A stretch of DNA of 64,000 bases from Clostridium cadaveris. GTDB lineage: Bacteria > Bacillota > Clostridia > Clostridiales > Clostridiaceae. The notes under the pieces are model-generated. The model was not told where the DNA came from. It saw nothing but the letters and a program-made list of their open reading frames with translations, and ran no database searches. Location of the stretch: assembly GCF_020911725.1 (NCBI RefSeq), contig NZ_CP076620.1, positions 1,492,501 to 1,556,500 on the forward strand, read 5' to 3'. Below, piece after piece: positions 33,200 to 43,104 of the stretch (positions are counted from its first letter, which is position 1; every line of letters starts with the position of its first letter). Made by a program: the position numbers and the translations under genes.

Positions 33200-35422
33200 A
33201 TGACAAAAATATTTAAATATTTAAAGAAGTATTCTGGGACGATATTATTGATAATAATACTTTTATTAATTCAAGCATTAAGTGATTTGACACTTCCAGA
33301 GTATACTTCAAAAATTGTTGATGTTGGTATTCAGCAGGGAGGAATAGAATCTCCTGTTCCAAAAGTTATAAGAGCATCTGAAATGGATAAGCTTTTTTTA
33401 TTCATGAGTAAAGATGATAAGGATAAAGTTTTGGGAAATTATAATTATTTAGAAAAGGCATCTCTTTCAAAAGAAAATATTGAAGGTGATGAACCTTTAT
33501 ATGAATTGAAAGAAGATGCAAAAGTTGATGAACTAAAAGATATACTATCTAAGCCTATGATAATAGTTTCTGGCTTAGAAAAAGATAGTGATGAGGCAAA
33601 GACAATAAAAGATAATATGATTAAAAATATGCCTCCTCAAATAAAAGAAAGTGGAGATGTAGATATTTTCAAAGTATTTTCCATGATGCCAGAAAGTGAA
33701 TTTAGTAATGTGAAAGATGATATAGATGAGAAATTTAATACTTTTCCAGAAATGATGACATCTCAAGCAGCAATTTCTTATGTAAAGATCGAATATAAGT
33801 CTATTGGAATTGATACTGACAAATTACAAAGCAATTATATAGTTTTAGCAGGAATTAAAATGCTTGGCATAGCTTTAATAAGTGTAACAGCTATGATAAT
33901 AGTTACATTTTTAGCATCTAGAGTTGCAGCATCTGTAGGAAAAGAACTTAGAGGAAGTGTATTTAATAAAGTAATGTCCTTTTCAAATGCCGAAATGGAT
34001 AAATTCTCTACAGCATCATTAATAACACGTAGTACTAATGATATACAACAGGTTCAAATGCTTATAGTAATGCTTTTAAGAATAGTGTTCTATGCCCCTT
34101 TAATGGGTGTCGGTGGTGTTTTAAAAGTAGTAAAAACAAATACCTCTATGACTTGGATTATAGCAGTGGTAGTTATTATAATATTGTTTATTGTAGGACT
34201 CTTATTTGCAGTTGTTATGCCTAAATTCAAAACTGTCCAAAAGCTAATAGATAGAGTGAACTTAGTAACTCGAGAAATATTAACAGGTATTCCTGTAATT
34301 CGTGCATTTAGTACTCAGAGATATGAGGAAGAAAGATTTGATAAAGCTAATAGAGAATTAACAAAGACAAATATATTTGTTAATAGGGTAATGTCTTGTA
34401 TGATGCCTACAATGATGTTTATAATGAATGCCATAGCTATTTTAATAGTTTGGAATGGTGCACAGAGTATAAATAACGGAACAATGCAGGTTGGAGACAT
34501 GATGGCATTTATTCAATATACAATGCAGATTATAATGTCATTTTTAATGATTTCTATGATTTCAATAATGCTTCCAAGAGCAGCTGTATCTTTAGATCGT
34601 ATAGATGAAGTTATAACTACAGAGCTTATCATAAAAGATCCTAAGAAAGCTGAAAAATTCCATGATGACAAAAAGGGGATTTTAGAGTTTAAAGACGTTT
34701 CTTTTAGATATCCTAATGCTGATGAGGATGTATTATCCCACATAACATTTACAGCAAAACCAGGAGAAACTACTGCATTTATTGGAAGTACAGGAAGCGG
34801 TAAATCAACCCTTATTAACCTAATACCTCGTTTCTTTGATGTGACAGAGGGTGAAATCCTTATTGATGGTGTTGATATAAGAAATGTTTCTCAGCATGAT
34901 TTAAGAGAAAAGATAGGATATGTACCTCAAAAAGGAGTATTATTTTCAGGAACTATAAATTCAAACTTAAAATATGGAAAAGAAGATGCCACAGAAGAAG
35001 AAGTTATAAAAGCAGCGAGAATTGCTCAAGCTACAGATTTCATAAGTGCTAAAGAAGAAGGATTTGATTCAGAGATAGCTCAAGGCGGAACCAATGTATC
35101 TGGAGGACAAAAACAAAGACTTTCTATAGCAAGAGCTATAGCTAAAGATCCAGAAATATATATCTTTGATGATAGCTTTTCTGCACTTGACTTTAAGACA
35201 GATTCAACATTAAGAAAGGCTCTTAAAGAAGAAATAAATGATAGTACTATTTTAATTGTTGCGCAACGAATAAGTACAATACTTCATGCAGAGCAAATTA
35301 TAGTATTAGATGAAGGAAATGTAGTTGGAATGGGAACTCATAAGGAGCTTCTAAAGAACTGTGAGGTATATAAGCAGATAGCTTTATCACAACTTTCAAA
35401 GGAGGAGCTAGGCAATGAGTAA
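33200..35422 (+). CDS. heterodimeric ABC exporter subunit with degenerate ATP site
   Basis: 740 residues: a six-span transporter domain plus nucleotide-binding domain. An external insertion of about 150 residues (about 45-205) lies between the first two membrane spans. Walker A is GSTGSGKST and the signature is VSGGQKQR. Walker B reads IYIFDDSFSALD with Asp in place of the catalytic Glu, and the switch region is VAQR with Gln in place of His. These changes mark the non-catalytic subunit of a heterodimeric exporter. It overlaps the partner gene by 8 bases. Multidrug or lipid/peptide export is likely; the substrate is unknown. Confidence 0.87.
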   Translation: MTKIFKYLKKYSGTILLIIILLLIQALSDLTLPEYTSKIVDVGIQQGGIESPVPKVIRASEMDKLFLFMSKDDKDKVLGNYNYLEKASLSKENIEGDEPLYELKEDAKVDELKDILSKPMIIVSGLEKDSDEAKTIKDNMIKNMPPQIKESGDVDIFKVFSMMPESEFSNVKDDIDEKFNTFPEMMTSQAAISYVKIEYKSIGIDTDKLQSNYIVLAGIKMLGIALISVTAMIIVTFLASRVAASVGKELRGSVFNKVMSFSNAEMDKFSTASLITRSTNDIQQVQMLIVMLLRIVFYAPLMGVGGVLKVVKTNTSMTWIIAVVVIIILFIVGLLFAVVMPKFKTVQKLIDRVNLVTREILTGIPVIRAFSTQRYEEERFDKANRELTKTNIFVNRVMSCMMPTMMFIMNAIAILIVWNGAQSINNGTMQVGDMMAFIQYTMQIIMSFLMISMISIMLPRAAVSLDRIDEVITTELIIKDPKKAEKFHDDKKGILEFKDVSFRYPNADEDVLSHITFTAKPGETTAFIGSTGSGKSTLINLIPRFFDVTEGEILIDGVDIRNVSQHDLREKIGYVPQKGVLFSGTINSNLKYGKEDATEEEVIKAARIAQATDFISAKEEGFDSEIAQGGTNVSGGQKQRLSIARAIAKDPEIYIFDDSFSALDFKTDSTLRKALKEEINDSTILIVAQRISTILHAEQIIVLDEGNVVGMGTHKELLKNCEVYKQIALSQLSKEELGNE

Positions 35423-37256
35423 AAAAGAATTTGGAGGACCTATGGGCAGAGGAATGAGAGGCCCAGGGGAAAAAGCAAAAGATTTTAAAGGAACTATGAA
35501 AAAACTTTTCAAATATATAAGTAGTTTTAAAATTGCTATTTTTGGAGTTATACTATTTGCTATAGGAAGCGCGGCATTTTCAATAATAGGACCTAAAATT
35601 TTAGGTAAGGCAACTACTGAGATATTTAATGGTTTAGTTTCAAAAGTTTCGGGATCAGGAAATGGAATAGATTTCGATAAAATAGGAAAAATATTATTAT
35701 TTCTATTAGGACTTTACATCATAAGTGCTATATTCTCATTTATACAAGGAATAATAATGAGCGGTATTTCTCAAAAGATAGCTTATAATCTTAGAAGAGA
35801 TTTATCTGAAAAGATAAATAGAATGCCTATGAAATATTTTGACACAAAAACTCACGGTGAAGTTTTATCAAGATTTACTAATGATATAGATACTTTAGGA
35901 CAGAGTTTAAATCAAAGTATGACACAGCTTATAACATCTATAACCATGATTATAGGAGTTCTTATAATGATGCTTTCTATAAGTATTCCAATGACTTTAG
36001 TAGCGCTTTTAATGCTTCCTATATCTTTGGGGCTTATAATGACTATAGTTAAAAAATCACAAAAATACTTTAAAGATCAACAGAAGTTCTTAGGAAATGT
36101 CAATGGTCAAGTAGAAGAACTATATGGAGGACACGTTATAGTAAAGGCCTTTAATGGTGAGGAGAAATCAATTGAAGAATTCAATAAAACTAATGAGAAA
36201 TTATATGGTTCAGCTTGGAAATCTCAATTTTTATCAGGAATGATGCAGCCTATAATGATGTTTATAGGGAATTTAGGATATGTTGCAGTTTCTATAATGG
36301 GTGGATGGCTTGTTATAAAAAACACCATAGAAGTTGGAGATATTCAATCTTTTATACAATATGTAAGAAGTTTTACTCAGCCTATAACTCAAGTTGCACA
36401 AGTAACTAACCTTTTACAATCTACAGCGGCGGCTGCAGAAAGAGTTTTTGAATTTTTAGAAGAAGATGAAGAAGACCAAACAGTTCCAAATCCTGTATCA
36501 GTTGAAGGCTTGGATGGAAGAGTAGACTTTAATGATGTTCATTTTGGATATGATGAAAATAAAACTATAATAAATGACTTTACAGCTCATGTTAAACCAG
36601 GGCAAAAGATAGCAATAGTTGGACCAACAGGAGCAGGAAAGACCACAATGATTAAGCTTCTTATGAGATTTTACGATGTAAATAGCGGTGAGATATTGAT
36701 AGACGGCCATAATGTTAAGGACTTTAATAGAACAGAGCTTAGAGAGATGTTTGGAATGGTTCTTCAAGATACTTGGTTATTTAATGGAACTATAATGGAT
36801 AATATAAGATATGGAAGATTAAATGCTACTGATGAAGAAGTTATAGAGGCTGCAAAGGCAGCACATGTTCATCATTTTGTAAAAACTCTTCCAGATGGAT
36901 ACAAGATGGAACTTAATGAAGAAGGGACAAATGTATCTCAAGGTCAAAAGCAGCTTTTAACTATTGCAAGAGCCATACTTGCTGATCCTAAAATATTAAT
37001 ACTTGATGAAGCTACAAGTTCTGTTGATACAAGAACAGAAGTTTTAATACAAAAGGCAATGGATAACTTAATGAAAGGCAGAACCAGTTTTATAATTGCT
37101 CACAGATTATCTACTATTAGAGACGCAGATTTAATTTTAGTTATGAACGAAGGAGATATAGTTGAGCAAGGTAATCATGAAGAATTATTGGCTAAAGGCG
37201 GTTTTTACGCTAAGTTATATAATTCACAGTTTGAAAGATCAGAAGAAGCAGTTTAA
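35415..37256 (+). CDS. heterodimeric ABC exporter subunit with catalytic ATP site
   Basis: 613 residues: a short Gly/Arg-rich start (GGPMGRGMRGPGEK), six membrane spans, then the ATPase. Walker A is GPTGAGKTT, Walker B ILILDEATSSVD with the catalytic Glu, and the switch His is in IIAHRLST. Its signature is degenerate (VSQGQKQL). Paired with the preceding subunit this gives one consensus ATP site (this Walker B with the partner's VSGGQ) and one degenerate site. The start overlaps the preceding gene, and a strong terminator follows. Confidence 0.88.
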   Translation: MSKKEFGGPMGRGMRGPGEKAKDFKGTMKKLFKYISSFKIAIFGVILFAIGSAAFSIIGPKILGKATTEIFNGLVSKVSGSGNGIDFDKIGKILLFLLGLYIISAIFSFIQGIIMSGISQKIAYNLRRDLSEKINRMPMKYFDTKTHGEVLSRFTNDIDTLGQSLNQSMTQLITSITMIIGVLIMMLSISIPMTLVALLMLPISLGLIMTIVKKSQKYFKDQQKFLGNVNGQVEELYGGHVIVKAFNGEEKSIEEFNKTNEKLYGSAWKSQFLSGMMQPIMMFIGNLGYVAVSIMGGWLVIKNTIEVGDIQSFIQYVRSFTQPITQVAQVTNLLQSTAAAAERVFEFLEEDEEDQTVPNPVSVEGLDGRVDFNDVHFGYDENKTIINDFTAHVKPGQKIAIVGPTGAGKTTMIKLLMRFYDVNSGEILIDGHNVKDFNRTELREMFGMVLQDTWLFNGTIMDNIRYGRLNATDEEVIEAAKAAHVHHFVKTLPDGYKMELNEEGTNVSQGQKQLLTIARAILADPKILILDEATSSVDTRTEVLIQKAMDNLMKGRTSFIIAHRLSTIRDADLILVMNEGDIVEQGNHEELLAKGGFYAKLYNSQFERSEEAV

Positions 37257-37260
37257 ATAT

Positions 37261-37293
37261 AAAAAGCTTTCGCTATATAAGCGAGAGCTTTTT
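37261..37293 (+). terminator. terminator of the marR-ABC operon
   Basis: AAAAAGCT...AGCTTTTT with an inner TCGCT/AGCGA stem, directly after the stop codon. Confidence 0.82.
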
Positions 37294-37318
37294 ATATTGA
37301 AGCTAAGAATTAAGTTTA

Positions 37319-37347
37319 TTGTAAAATACATTATCTGTTGATATTAT
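37319..37347 (+). promoter_or_regulatory. dut promoter
   Basis: TTGTAA (37319-37324), 17 bases, TATTAT (37342-37347), 35 bases before the chosen start codon. Confidence 0.55.
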
Positions 37348-37381
37348 AAGAGTAGCAAAATCCAAATAAGAGGTGAAGATT

Positions 37382-37843
37382 ATGAAGATTAGAATTAAAT
37401 ATTTTGAAGGAGCAACTAAGTTAAACAAGATAAAAAAAGGAAATTGGATAGATGTATATGCAAATGATGACGTATTTGTAAAAGTAAATGAAAGAGCAAT
37501 GATACCTTTAGGATTTGCTTTAGAGCTTCCTCAAGGGTGGGAAGGTCACATAGCGCCAAGAAGCTCCACATTTAAAACTTGGGGAATAATTCAAACTAAT
37601 GGTATAGGAGTAGTGGATGATACATATATAGGAGACAATGATCAGTGGCATATGCCTGTTTATTGTCTTCAGCCTAAGGATAATGAAATTATAGAGGGAG
37701 CTCAACAGAAGGGAACATGGATAAGAAAAGGAAATAAAATAGGACAATTTAGAATAATGGAAGTTATGCCGGAGATTGAGTTTGAAGAAGTAAAATGCTT
37801 TAATAATGAAGATAGAGGTGGATTTGGGACTACAGGAGCTTAG
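37382..37843 (+). CDS. dut: dUTP diphosphatase (trimeric type)
   Basis: 153 residues. It hydrolyses dUTP to dUMP and pyrophosphate, keeping uracil out of DNA. The trimeric dUTPase motifs are visible: APRSSTFKTWG (motif 2), NGIGVVDDTYIGD (motif 3), KKGNKIGQFRI-like KGNKIGQFRI (motif 4) and the C-terminal P-loop-like EDRGGFGTTG (motif 5). The start is ATG 37382 after AGAGGTGA; a GTG nine bases earlier overlaps that site. It is a single-gene unit. Confidence 0.9.
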   Translation: MKIRIKYFEGATKLNKIKKGNWIDVYANDDVFVKVNERAMIPLGFALELPQGWEGHIAPRSSTFKTWGIIQTNGIGVVDDTYIGDNDQWHMPVYCLQPKDNEIIEGAQQKGTWIRKGNKIGQFRIMEVMPEIEFEEVKCFNNEDRGGFGTTGA

Positions 37844-37850
37844 GAAAGCT

Positions 37851-37883
37851 AAATTCAAATTATAATAATTATAATTTGAATTT
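37851..37883. repeat. perfect AT-rich inverted repeat
   Basis: A 16-base arm (AAATTCAAATTATAAT) and its exact complement, separated by one base. No T-run follows, so it is a weak terminator at best. It lies 7 bases after dut. Confidence 0.5.
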
Positions 37884-37995
37884 CATGTTTAAGATATGAG
37901 GAATTAATCATTAATAGCTAAAATTACACAAAAATAGAAAATAGCATGTATAAATTTCTTGCAATGTGTCTATAATTCTAGCTAGAGGTGATAGT

Positions 37996-38613
37996 ATGAT
38001 GAAAAAGAAAGAAAATGTACTTTTCGCTATAGGCACACTTGCACTTGTAGTTATTTTTGTTGCTAGTTTTATATTTACTTTAAAGAAACTTGAAAATCCC
38101 ATATCAAAAGAAGAGCAAAATGATGTGGCTGTCAGTGGAAATAAATATGATGGCAACATTGATGATAATACAAAGATTGTTTTAAAGGTGAAGGATGGCA
38201 AGGGTGATGAGGCTGATGAAAAGGTATTATATTTTAAAGATATAGCAGGCGAACTTAATGGAAATAATACTAGTGAAGCATTGCAGACATATTTGCAAAA
38301 GGAAAACTATTATTTAAGACCTACAGAAGATGGAAGTTTGGTTTTTGTAAGAAAAATGTATTCTCCAAATAAATATTATATAGGAGTTACATCAAAAGAA
38401 GGAAAAGAATATTTAACTATATACAAAGCTGATAAAGAAGGAAAACTATTTATAGAAAATGAAAAGACAGATATAGTTAACTTTTCTTTAGACAATATAC
38501 CAAATGAAGATGAGAAAAACTTGTATAGAAATATATATGCTGGAGAGGATGGAAACGGCTTTGCAACTAGAGAGGATGCCGTAGAGCTTTTGACAAGCTT
38601 CAATATAAAGTAA
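37996..38613 (+). CDS. membrane-anchored protein, BofC-like by position and C-terminal pattern
   Basis: 205 residues: one N-terminal membrane span (about 8-28), then an external domain. The segment YYIGVTSKEGKEYLTIYKAD followed by VNFSLDNIPNEDEKNL and a final REDAVELLTSF resembles the C-terminal BofC domain layout. In Bacillus subtilis bofC is directly upstream of ruvA, as this gene is. BofC tunes the forespore signal to pro-sigma-K processing. The similarity is a visual judgement and weak in the N-terminal half. The start is ATG 37996 after AGAGGTGA. Confidence 0.5.
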   Translation: MMKKKENVLFAIGTLALVVIFVASFIFTLKKLENPISKEEQNDVAVSGNKYDGNIDDNTKIVLKVKDGKGDEADEKVLYFKDIAGELNGNNTSEALQTYLQKENYYLRPTEDGSLVFVRKMYSPNKYYIGVTSKEGKEYLTIYKADKEGKLFIENEKTDIVNFSLDNIPNEDEKNLYRNIYAGEDGNGFATREDAVELLTSFNIK

Positions 38614-38691
38614 AGTTTCAAAAGTAATCCCTTCAAAATTTATAGATAACTTTAATAACATATTATAAAATGCACATGCGTTTTACTTATT

Positions 38692-38724
38692 AAAAGTATT
38701 GATGCTTGTCTTAAATACTTTTTT
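38692..38724 (+). terminator. terminator, first of two in tandem
   Basis: AAAAGTATT pairs with AATACTTTT around a 13-base loop, with T-run. Confidence 0.65.
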
Positions 38725-38725
38725 A

Positions 38726-38768
38726 TATCCAGACACAGATTGTTTATGTGTCTGGATATTTATTTTTA
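38726..38768 (+). terminator. terminator, second of two in tandem
   Basis: A 12-bp stem TATCCAGACACA/TGTGTCTGGATA followed by TTTATTTTT. It insulates the ruvAB operon from upstream transcription. Confidence 0.82.
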
Positions 38769-38813
38769 CATAAAATTTATATATAAGTGAGTTTTGTACA
38801 AAGACCTTTTCTC

Positions 38814-38842
38814 TTGAATTATTGTTATGTAAATGATAAAGT
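38814..38842 (+). promoter_or_regulatory. candidate ruvAB promoter
   Basis: TTGAAT (38814-38819), 17 bases, TAAAGT (38837-38842), ahead of the ruvA start at 38885. The -10 is imperfect. No clear SOS box was seen. Confidence 0.4.
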
Positions 38843-38884
38843 AATATATAGACTTAAGATGGAAAGTAGGTAGATTAAAGTCTT

Positions 38885-39487
38885 ATGTATGAATATTTAA
38901 AAGGTACCTTTGAGGGAATTAATAAGGATTATATAATAATAGAAAATAACGGTATAGGATATAAGGTGTTTACATCAGGTAACACTATGGCATCTATGGT
39001 TTCAAAAGGTGAAATGGTGAAGATTTTTGTTCACCAAATAGTAAGAGAAGACTTTATTGGACTTTATGGCTTTATAACAAAGGAAGAGCTTGATATGTTT
39101 AACCTTCTCTTGACTATAAATGGAGTAGGTGCAAAAGCAGCACTTTCTCTTTTATCTATTCTCACAGTTGATAAGCTTAAACTTTCCATAGCTTCTTCAG
39201 AAGAGAAGATTTTGATTAAAGCACCTGGAGTTGGAAAGAAAATGGCTCAGAGAATAATTTTAGAGCTTAAAGATAAGGTTGATATAAAAGATATATCATT
39301 AGATGACATAGGAGACGATTCTCTAGAAAATGTAGTTTTGAAAGAATCAAAGGAGAGAGATGTTGTAGAGGCTCTTATGGCTCTAGGATATACAGAAAAA
39401 GAAGGACAAAAGGCTATAAAGAAAGTAAATATAGAGCTTACAGTAGAAGATATGATAAAAGAGTGCTTAAAAGAATTGATGAGTTAG
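38885..39487 (+). CDS. ruvA: Holliday junction branch-migration protein RuvA
   Basis: 200 residues, normal length. An N-terminal OB fold (MYEYLKGTFEGINKDYIIIE) is followed by two helix-hairpin-helix motifs (LLTINGVGAKAALSLLS and KAPGVGKKMAQRIILELKDK) and a flexible linker to the C-terminal RuvB-binding domain (VVEALMALGYTEKEGQKAI). It forms the tetramer that holds the Holliday junction and recruits RuvB. It is followed by ruvB after 12 bases in the standard Firmicute order with queA and tgt. Confidence 0.94.
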   Translation: MYEYLKGTFEGINKDYIIIENNGIGYKVFTSGNTMASMVSKGEMVKIFVHQIVREDFIGLYGFITKEELDMFNLLLTINGVGAKAALSLLSILTVDKLKLSIASSEEKILIKAPGVGKKMAQRIILELKDKVDIKDISLDDIGDDSLENVVLKESKERDVVEALMALGYTEKEGQKAIKKVNIELTVEDMIKECLKELMS

Positions 39488-39499
39488 GAGGTATGAGCT

Positions 39500-40528
39500 A
39501 TGGAGGATAGAATAATAAGTTCTTCTAATTTGACAGAAGATAACAGCGAGTATAGCTTAAGACCTCAAAAACTTAAAGAGTATATAGGTCAGGAAAAAGT
39601 TAAGAAAAGACTTGATATATTCATAAAGGCAGCTCAGAAGAGGAATGAAGCATTGGATCATGCTCTTTTGTATGGACCTCCAGGACTTGGAAAAACTACT
39701 TTAGCAAATATAATTGCAAGAGAAATGGGCGGAAACCTTAAGATAACATCAGGACCTGCTATAGAACGAGCTGGAGATTTAGCAGCTATTTTAACTTCAT
39801 TACAGCCTAAAGATGTACTATTTATAGATGAGATACACAGATTAAATAGAAATGTTGAAGAAATACTTTATCCTGCTATGGAGGATTATGCTCTTGATAT
39901 AGTAATTGGTAAAGGGGCAGCAGCCAAATCAATAAGGCTTGACCTTCCAGAGTTTACGCTCATAGGAGCTACTACTAGGGTTGGACTTTTAACTTCTCCG
40001 CTTAGAGATAGATTTGGAGTTTTGTGTTCTATGGAATATTATACAAATGAGGAACTTAAAGAAATTATCATAAGATCTTCGCATATTTTAGGATGTGACA
40101 TAGATGAAGAAGGAGCCTTGGAGGTTGCAAAAAGGTCTAGAGGAACTCCTAGAATAGCAAACAGACTCTTGAAAAGGGTGAGGGATTATTCAGAAGTAAA
40201 AGAAGAAGAATTTATAGGGAAATCATCTGCTAGAGAAGCATTAGAGCTTTTAGAGGTGGATGGTGAAGGTTTTGACAGAATAGACAACAAAATCTTAGAA
40301 GCTATAATAGATAATTTTAATGGTGGGCCTGTGGGAATAGAAACATTGGCTTACTTTATTGGAGAAGAGCTTGATACAATACAAGATGTCTATGAACCTT
40401 ATCTTCTTCAAAGAGGATTTATAGTTAGAACAGCTAGAGGGAGAATGGCTACGGATAGAGCTTATTCGCACCTTAAGAGACCTAAAAATACAAAAAGTAC
40501 AAAACAATTTTCAATGTTTAAAGATTAG
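39500..40528 (+). CDS. ruvB: Holliday junction helicase RuvB
   Basis: 342 residues, the AAA+ motor of branch migration. Motifs are [16 protein letters not shown], Walker [10 protein letters not shown] (near 61), Walker [10 protein letters not shown] (near 109), sensor-1 region [20 protein letters not shown] and the C-terminal winged helix ([29 protein letters not shown]). It is full length and uninterrupted. It follows ruvA with an AGGAGG site. Confidence 0.95.
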   Translation: MEDRIISSSNLTEDNSEYSLRPQKLKEYIGQEKVKKRLDIFIKAAQKRNEALDHALLYGPPGLGKTTLANIIAREMGGNLKITSGPAIERAGDLAAILTSLQPKDVLFIDEIHRLNRNVEEILYPAMEDYALDIVIGKGAAAKSIRLDLPEFTLIGATTRVGLLTSPLRDRFGVLCSMEYYTNEELKEIIIRSSHILGCDIDEEGALEVAKRSRGTPRIANRLLKRVRDYSEVKEEEFIGKSSAREALELLEVDGEGFDRIDNKILEAIIDNFNGGPVGIETLAYFIGEELDTIQDVYEPYLLQRGFIVRTARGRMATDRAYSHLKRPKNTKSTKQFSMFKD

Positions 40529-40543
40529 AAGGTGGCGTTAAAG

Positions 40544-41569
40544 ATGAAAGTGACAGATTTTGATTTTGTTTTACCAGAGGAACTTATTGCGCAGCATCCA
40601 TTAGAAAATAGGGAGCAATCAAGACTCATGGTTGTAGATAAAAATACAGGAGAATTACAGCATAAGCATTTCTATAATGTAGTAGAATATTTTAATCCAG
40701 GGGATACATTGGTTTTGAATAACACAAGAGTATTGCCTGCAAGACTTATAGGACACAAAAAAGGTTCTACAGGAAAGATTGAATTTCTACTTTTAAAGAG
40801 ACTTTCAGATAATAGATGGGAAGCTTTATCAAAGCCAGGAAAAAGAGCAAGAGTTGGAGCAGAATTTGTTTTTGGAGATGGACTTTTAGAAGCAGAAGTT
40901 GTAGAAGTTAAGGAAGATGGAAACAGAATAATTGAATTTAAATATGAAGGTATATTTGAAGAAATATTGGACAGATTGGGACAAATGCCTCTTCCTCCAT
41001 ATATAAAAGAGACTTTAGATGACAAAGAAAGATATCAGACAGTGTACTCTAAAGAAAGTGGTTCGGCAGCCGCACCAACAGCAGGTCTTCACTTTACAAA
41101 TGAATTATTAAAAGAAATCAAAGATAAGGGAGTAAATATAGTTTATTTAACTCTTCATGTGGGACTTGGAACTTTTAGACCTGTAAAAGTAGAGAATATA
41201 GAAAGTCATAATATGCACTCTGAATTTTATATGCTATCTAAAGAGAGTGCAGATATAATAAATAACACTAAAAAATCTGGCAAAAAAGTAATTGCAGTAG
41301 GAACTACTTCAACTAGAACATTAGAGACTATAGCAGATGAAGATGGAACAGTTAGGGAAAGCAGCGGGTGGACAGATATATTCATATATCCTGGATATAA
41401 ATTTAAAGTTGTAGATAATCTTATAACGAATTTTCACTTGCCGGAATCTACATTAATAATGCTTGTAAGTGCTTTAGCAGGAAGAGAAAATATACTTCGT
41501 GCTTACAACACAGCAGTGGAGGAAAAATATAGATTCTTCAGTTTTGGAGATGCTATGTTTTTACACTAG
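40544..41569 (+). CDS. queA: S-adenosylmethionine:tRNA ribosyltransferase-isomerase
   Basis: 341 residues. It transfers the ribosyl part of SAM to preQ1 in tRNA to make epoxyqueuosine. Typical segments are [44 protein letters not shown] and [18 protein letters not shown]. The start is ATG 40544, seven bases from GAAGGTGG; the GTG at 40532 lies within that site. It works with the adjacent tgt in queuosine tRNA modification. Confidence 0.94.
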   Translation: MKVTDFDFVLPEELIAQHPLENREQSRLMVVDKNTGELQHKHFYNVVEYFNPGDTLVLNNTRVLPARLIGHKKGSTGKIEFLLLKRLSDNRWEALSKPGKRARVGAEFVFGDGLLEAEVVEVKEDGNRIIEFKYEGIFEEILDRLGQMPLPPYIKETLDDKERYQTVYSKESGSAAAPTAGLHFTNELLKEIKDKGVNIVYLTLHVGLGTFRPVKVENIESHNMHSEFYMLSKESADIINNTKKSGKKVIAVGTTSTRTLETIADEDGTVRESSGWTDIFIYPGYKFKVVDNLITNFHLPESTLIMLVSALAGRENILRAYNTAVEEKYRFFSFGDAMFLH

Positions 41570-41611
41570 GATATATTGACAGCTTAATAAAGGAAAGGGT
41601 GGAACATTACA

Positions 41612-42742
41612 TTGTATAAGCTACTTAAAAAAAGCGGAAAAGTTAGAAGAGGAGAATTTCATACTCCTCATGGAGTAATACAAACTCCCGTGTTTATGAA
41701 TGTAGGGACTTTAGCAGCTATAAAGGGTGCTGTTTCTACTATGGATTTGAAAGAAATAGGATGTCAGGTTGAATTATCTAATACATATCACCTTCATCTT
41801 CGTCCAGGAGATAAGGTAGTTAAGGAATTGGGAGGCTTACATCAGTTTATGAACTGGGATAGGCCAATACTTACAGATTCAGGTGGATTTCAGGTGTTTT
41901 CCCTTGCTAGTATGAGAAGCATAAAAGAAGAAGGAGTATATTTTAATTCTCACATTGATGGAAGAAGAATTTTTATGGGACCAGAAGAAAGCATGCAGAT
42001 TCAAAGCAATTTAGCATCTACCATTGCTATGGCTTTTGATGAATGTATACCTAATCCATCCAGCAGAGATTATGTTGAAAGATCAGTAGCAAGAACTACT
42101 AGATGGCTTGAAAGATGTAAAACAGAGATGGATAGACTGAATGATCTTCCGGACACAATAAATAAACAGCAGATGCTTTTTGGAATAAACCAAGGCGGTG
42201 TTTATGAAGATATAAGAATAGAACACGCTAAGACAATAGCTAAGATGGATTTAGATGGATATGCTATTGGAGGGTTGGCTGTTGGAGAAACTCATGAGGA
42301 GATGTATAGAATAATAGATGCGGTTGTTCCATATCTTCCAGAAGATAAGCCTATATATCTTATGGGAGTAGGAACTCCAGAAAATATTTTAGAAGCAGTG
42401 TCAAGAGGTGTAGACTTCTTTGATTGTGTTCTTCCGGCAAGAAATGGAAGACATGGTCATGTGTTTACAAAGAATGGTAAGATAAATCTATTCAATGCAA
42501 AATATGAACTTGATAAAAAACCTATAGATGAAGGATGTCAGTGCCCTGCATGTAAACATTATACAAGAGCATATATAAGACACTTATTTAAAGCAAAAGA
42601 AATGCTGGCAATGAGGCTTTGTGTATTGCATAATTTATATTTTTATAATACACTATTCAGTGATATAAGAAATGCTATAGACGAAGATCGCTTCAAAGAG
42701 TTCAAAAAAGAGAAGCTTGATCAATGGAGTAGTAGATCTTAA
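41612..42742 (+). CDS. tgt: queuine tRNA-guanine transglycosylase
   Basis: 376 residues. It exchanges guanine 34 for preQ1 in tRNAs with GUN anticodons. The active-site Asp is in ILTDSGGFQVFSL (near 90), the second Asp in VDFFDCVLPARNGRHG (near 268), and the zinc site is in CQCPACKHYTRAYIRHL (near 310). The start is TTG 41612, matching the family start YKLLKKSGKVRRGEFHTPHG. It follows queA by 42 bases. Confidence 0.94.
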   Translation: MYKLLKKSGKVRRGEFHTPHGVIQTPVFMNVGTLAAIKGAVSTMDLKEIGCQVELSNTYHLHLRPGDKVVKELGGLHQFMNWDRPILTDSGGFQVFSLASMRSIKEEGVYFNSHIDGRRIFMGPEESMQIQSNLASTIAMAFDECIPNPSSRDYVERSVARTTRWLERCKTEMDRLNDLPDTINKQQMLFGINQGGVYEDIRIEHAKTIAKMDLDGYAIGGLAVGETHEEMYRIIDAVVPYLPEDKPIYLMGVGTPENILEAVSRGVDFFDCVLPARNGRHGHVFTKNGKINLFNAKYELDKKPIDEGCQCPACKHYTRAYIRHLFKAKEMLAMRLCVLHNLYFYNTLFSDIRNAIDEDRFKEFKKEKLDQWSSRS

Positions 42743-42761
42743 AAAATAAGGAGGTGCACAC

Positions 42762-43052
42762 ATGAATAATATGATATCATTATTATTTCCTTTCGTACTT
42801 ATGATTGGTTTAATGTACCTTATGGTATTTAGACCAGAAAATAAGAGAAAGAAACAATACCAATCAATGTTAGATAGTCTAAGTGTTAATGATGAAATTA
42901 TGACTAGAGGCGGAATTTTGGGAAAAGTTATAAACATAAGTGATGAGTATGTTATAATTGAATCTGGCCCAGATAGAGTGAGATTAAAATTCACTAGAAC
43001 AGCTATAGGTGATGTCTTAACTAAAAAAGAAGAACCAGCTAAAGAAAACTAA
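42762..43052 (+). CDS. yajC: preprotein translocase subunit YajC
   Basis: 96 residues: one N-terminal membrane span followed by MYLMVFRPENKRKKQYQSML and the conserved GGILGKVI region (usually GGI-x-G-x-V). It is an accessory of the SecDF complex, whose gene lies at 45286. It is in the ruv-que-tgt operon behind AGGAGGTG. Confidence 0.92.
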   Translation: MNNMISLLFPFVLMIGLMYLMVFRPENKRKKQYQSMLDSLSVNDEIMTRGGILGKVINISDEYVIIESGPDRVRLKFTRTAIGDVLTKKEEPAKEN

Positions 43053-43104
43053 GAATAATTGAGCACTCCTCTTCATATCTATTAGGTAGAAGGGGGTGTT
43101 TTTT

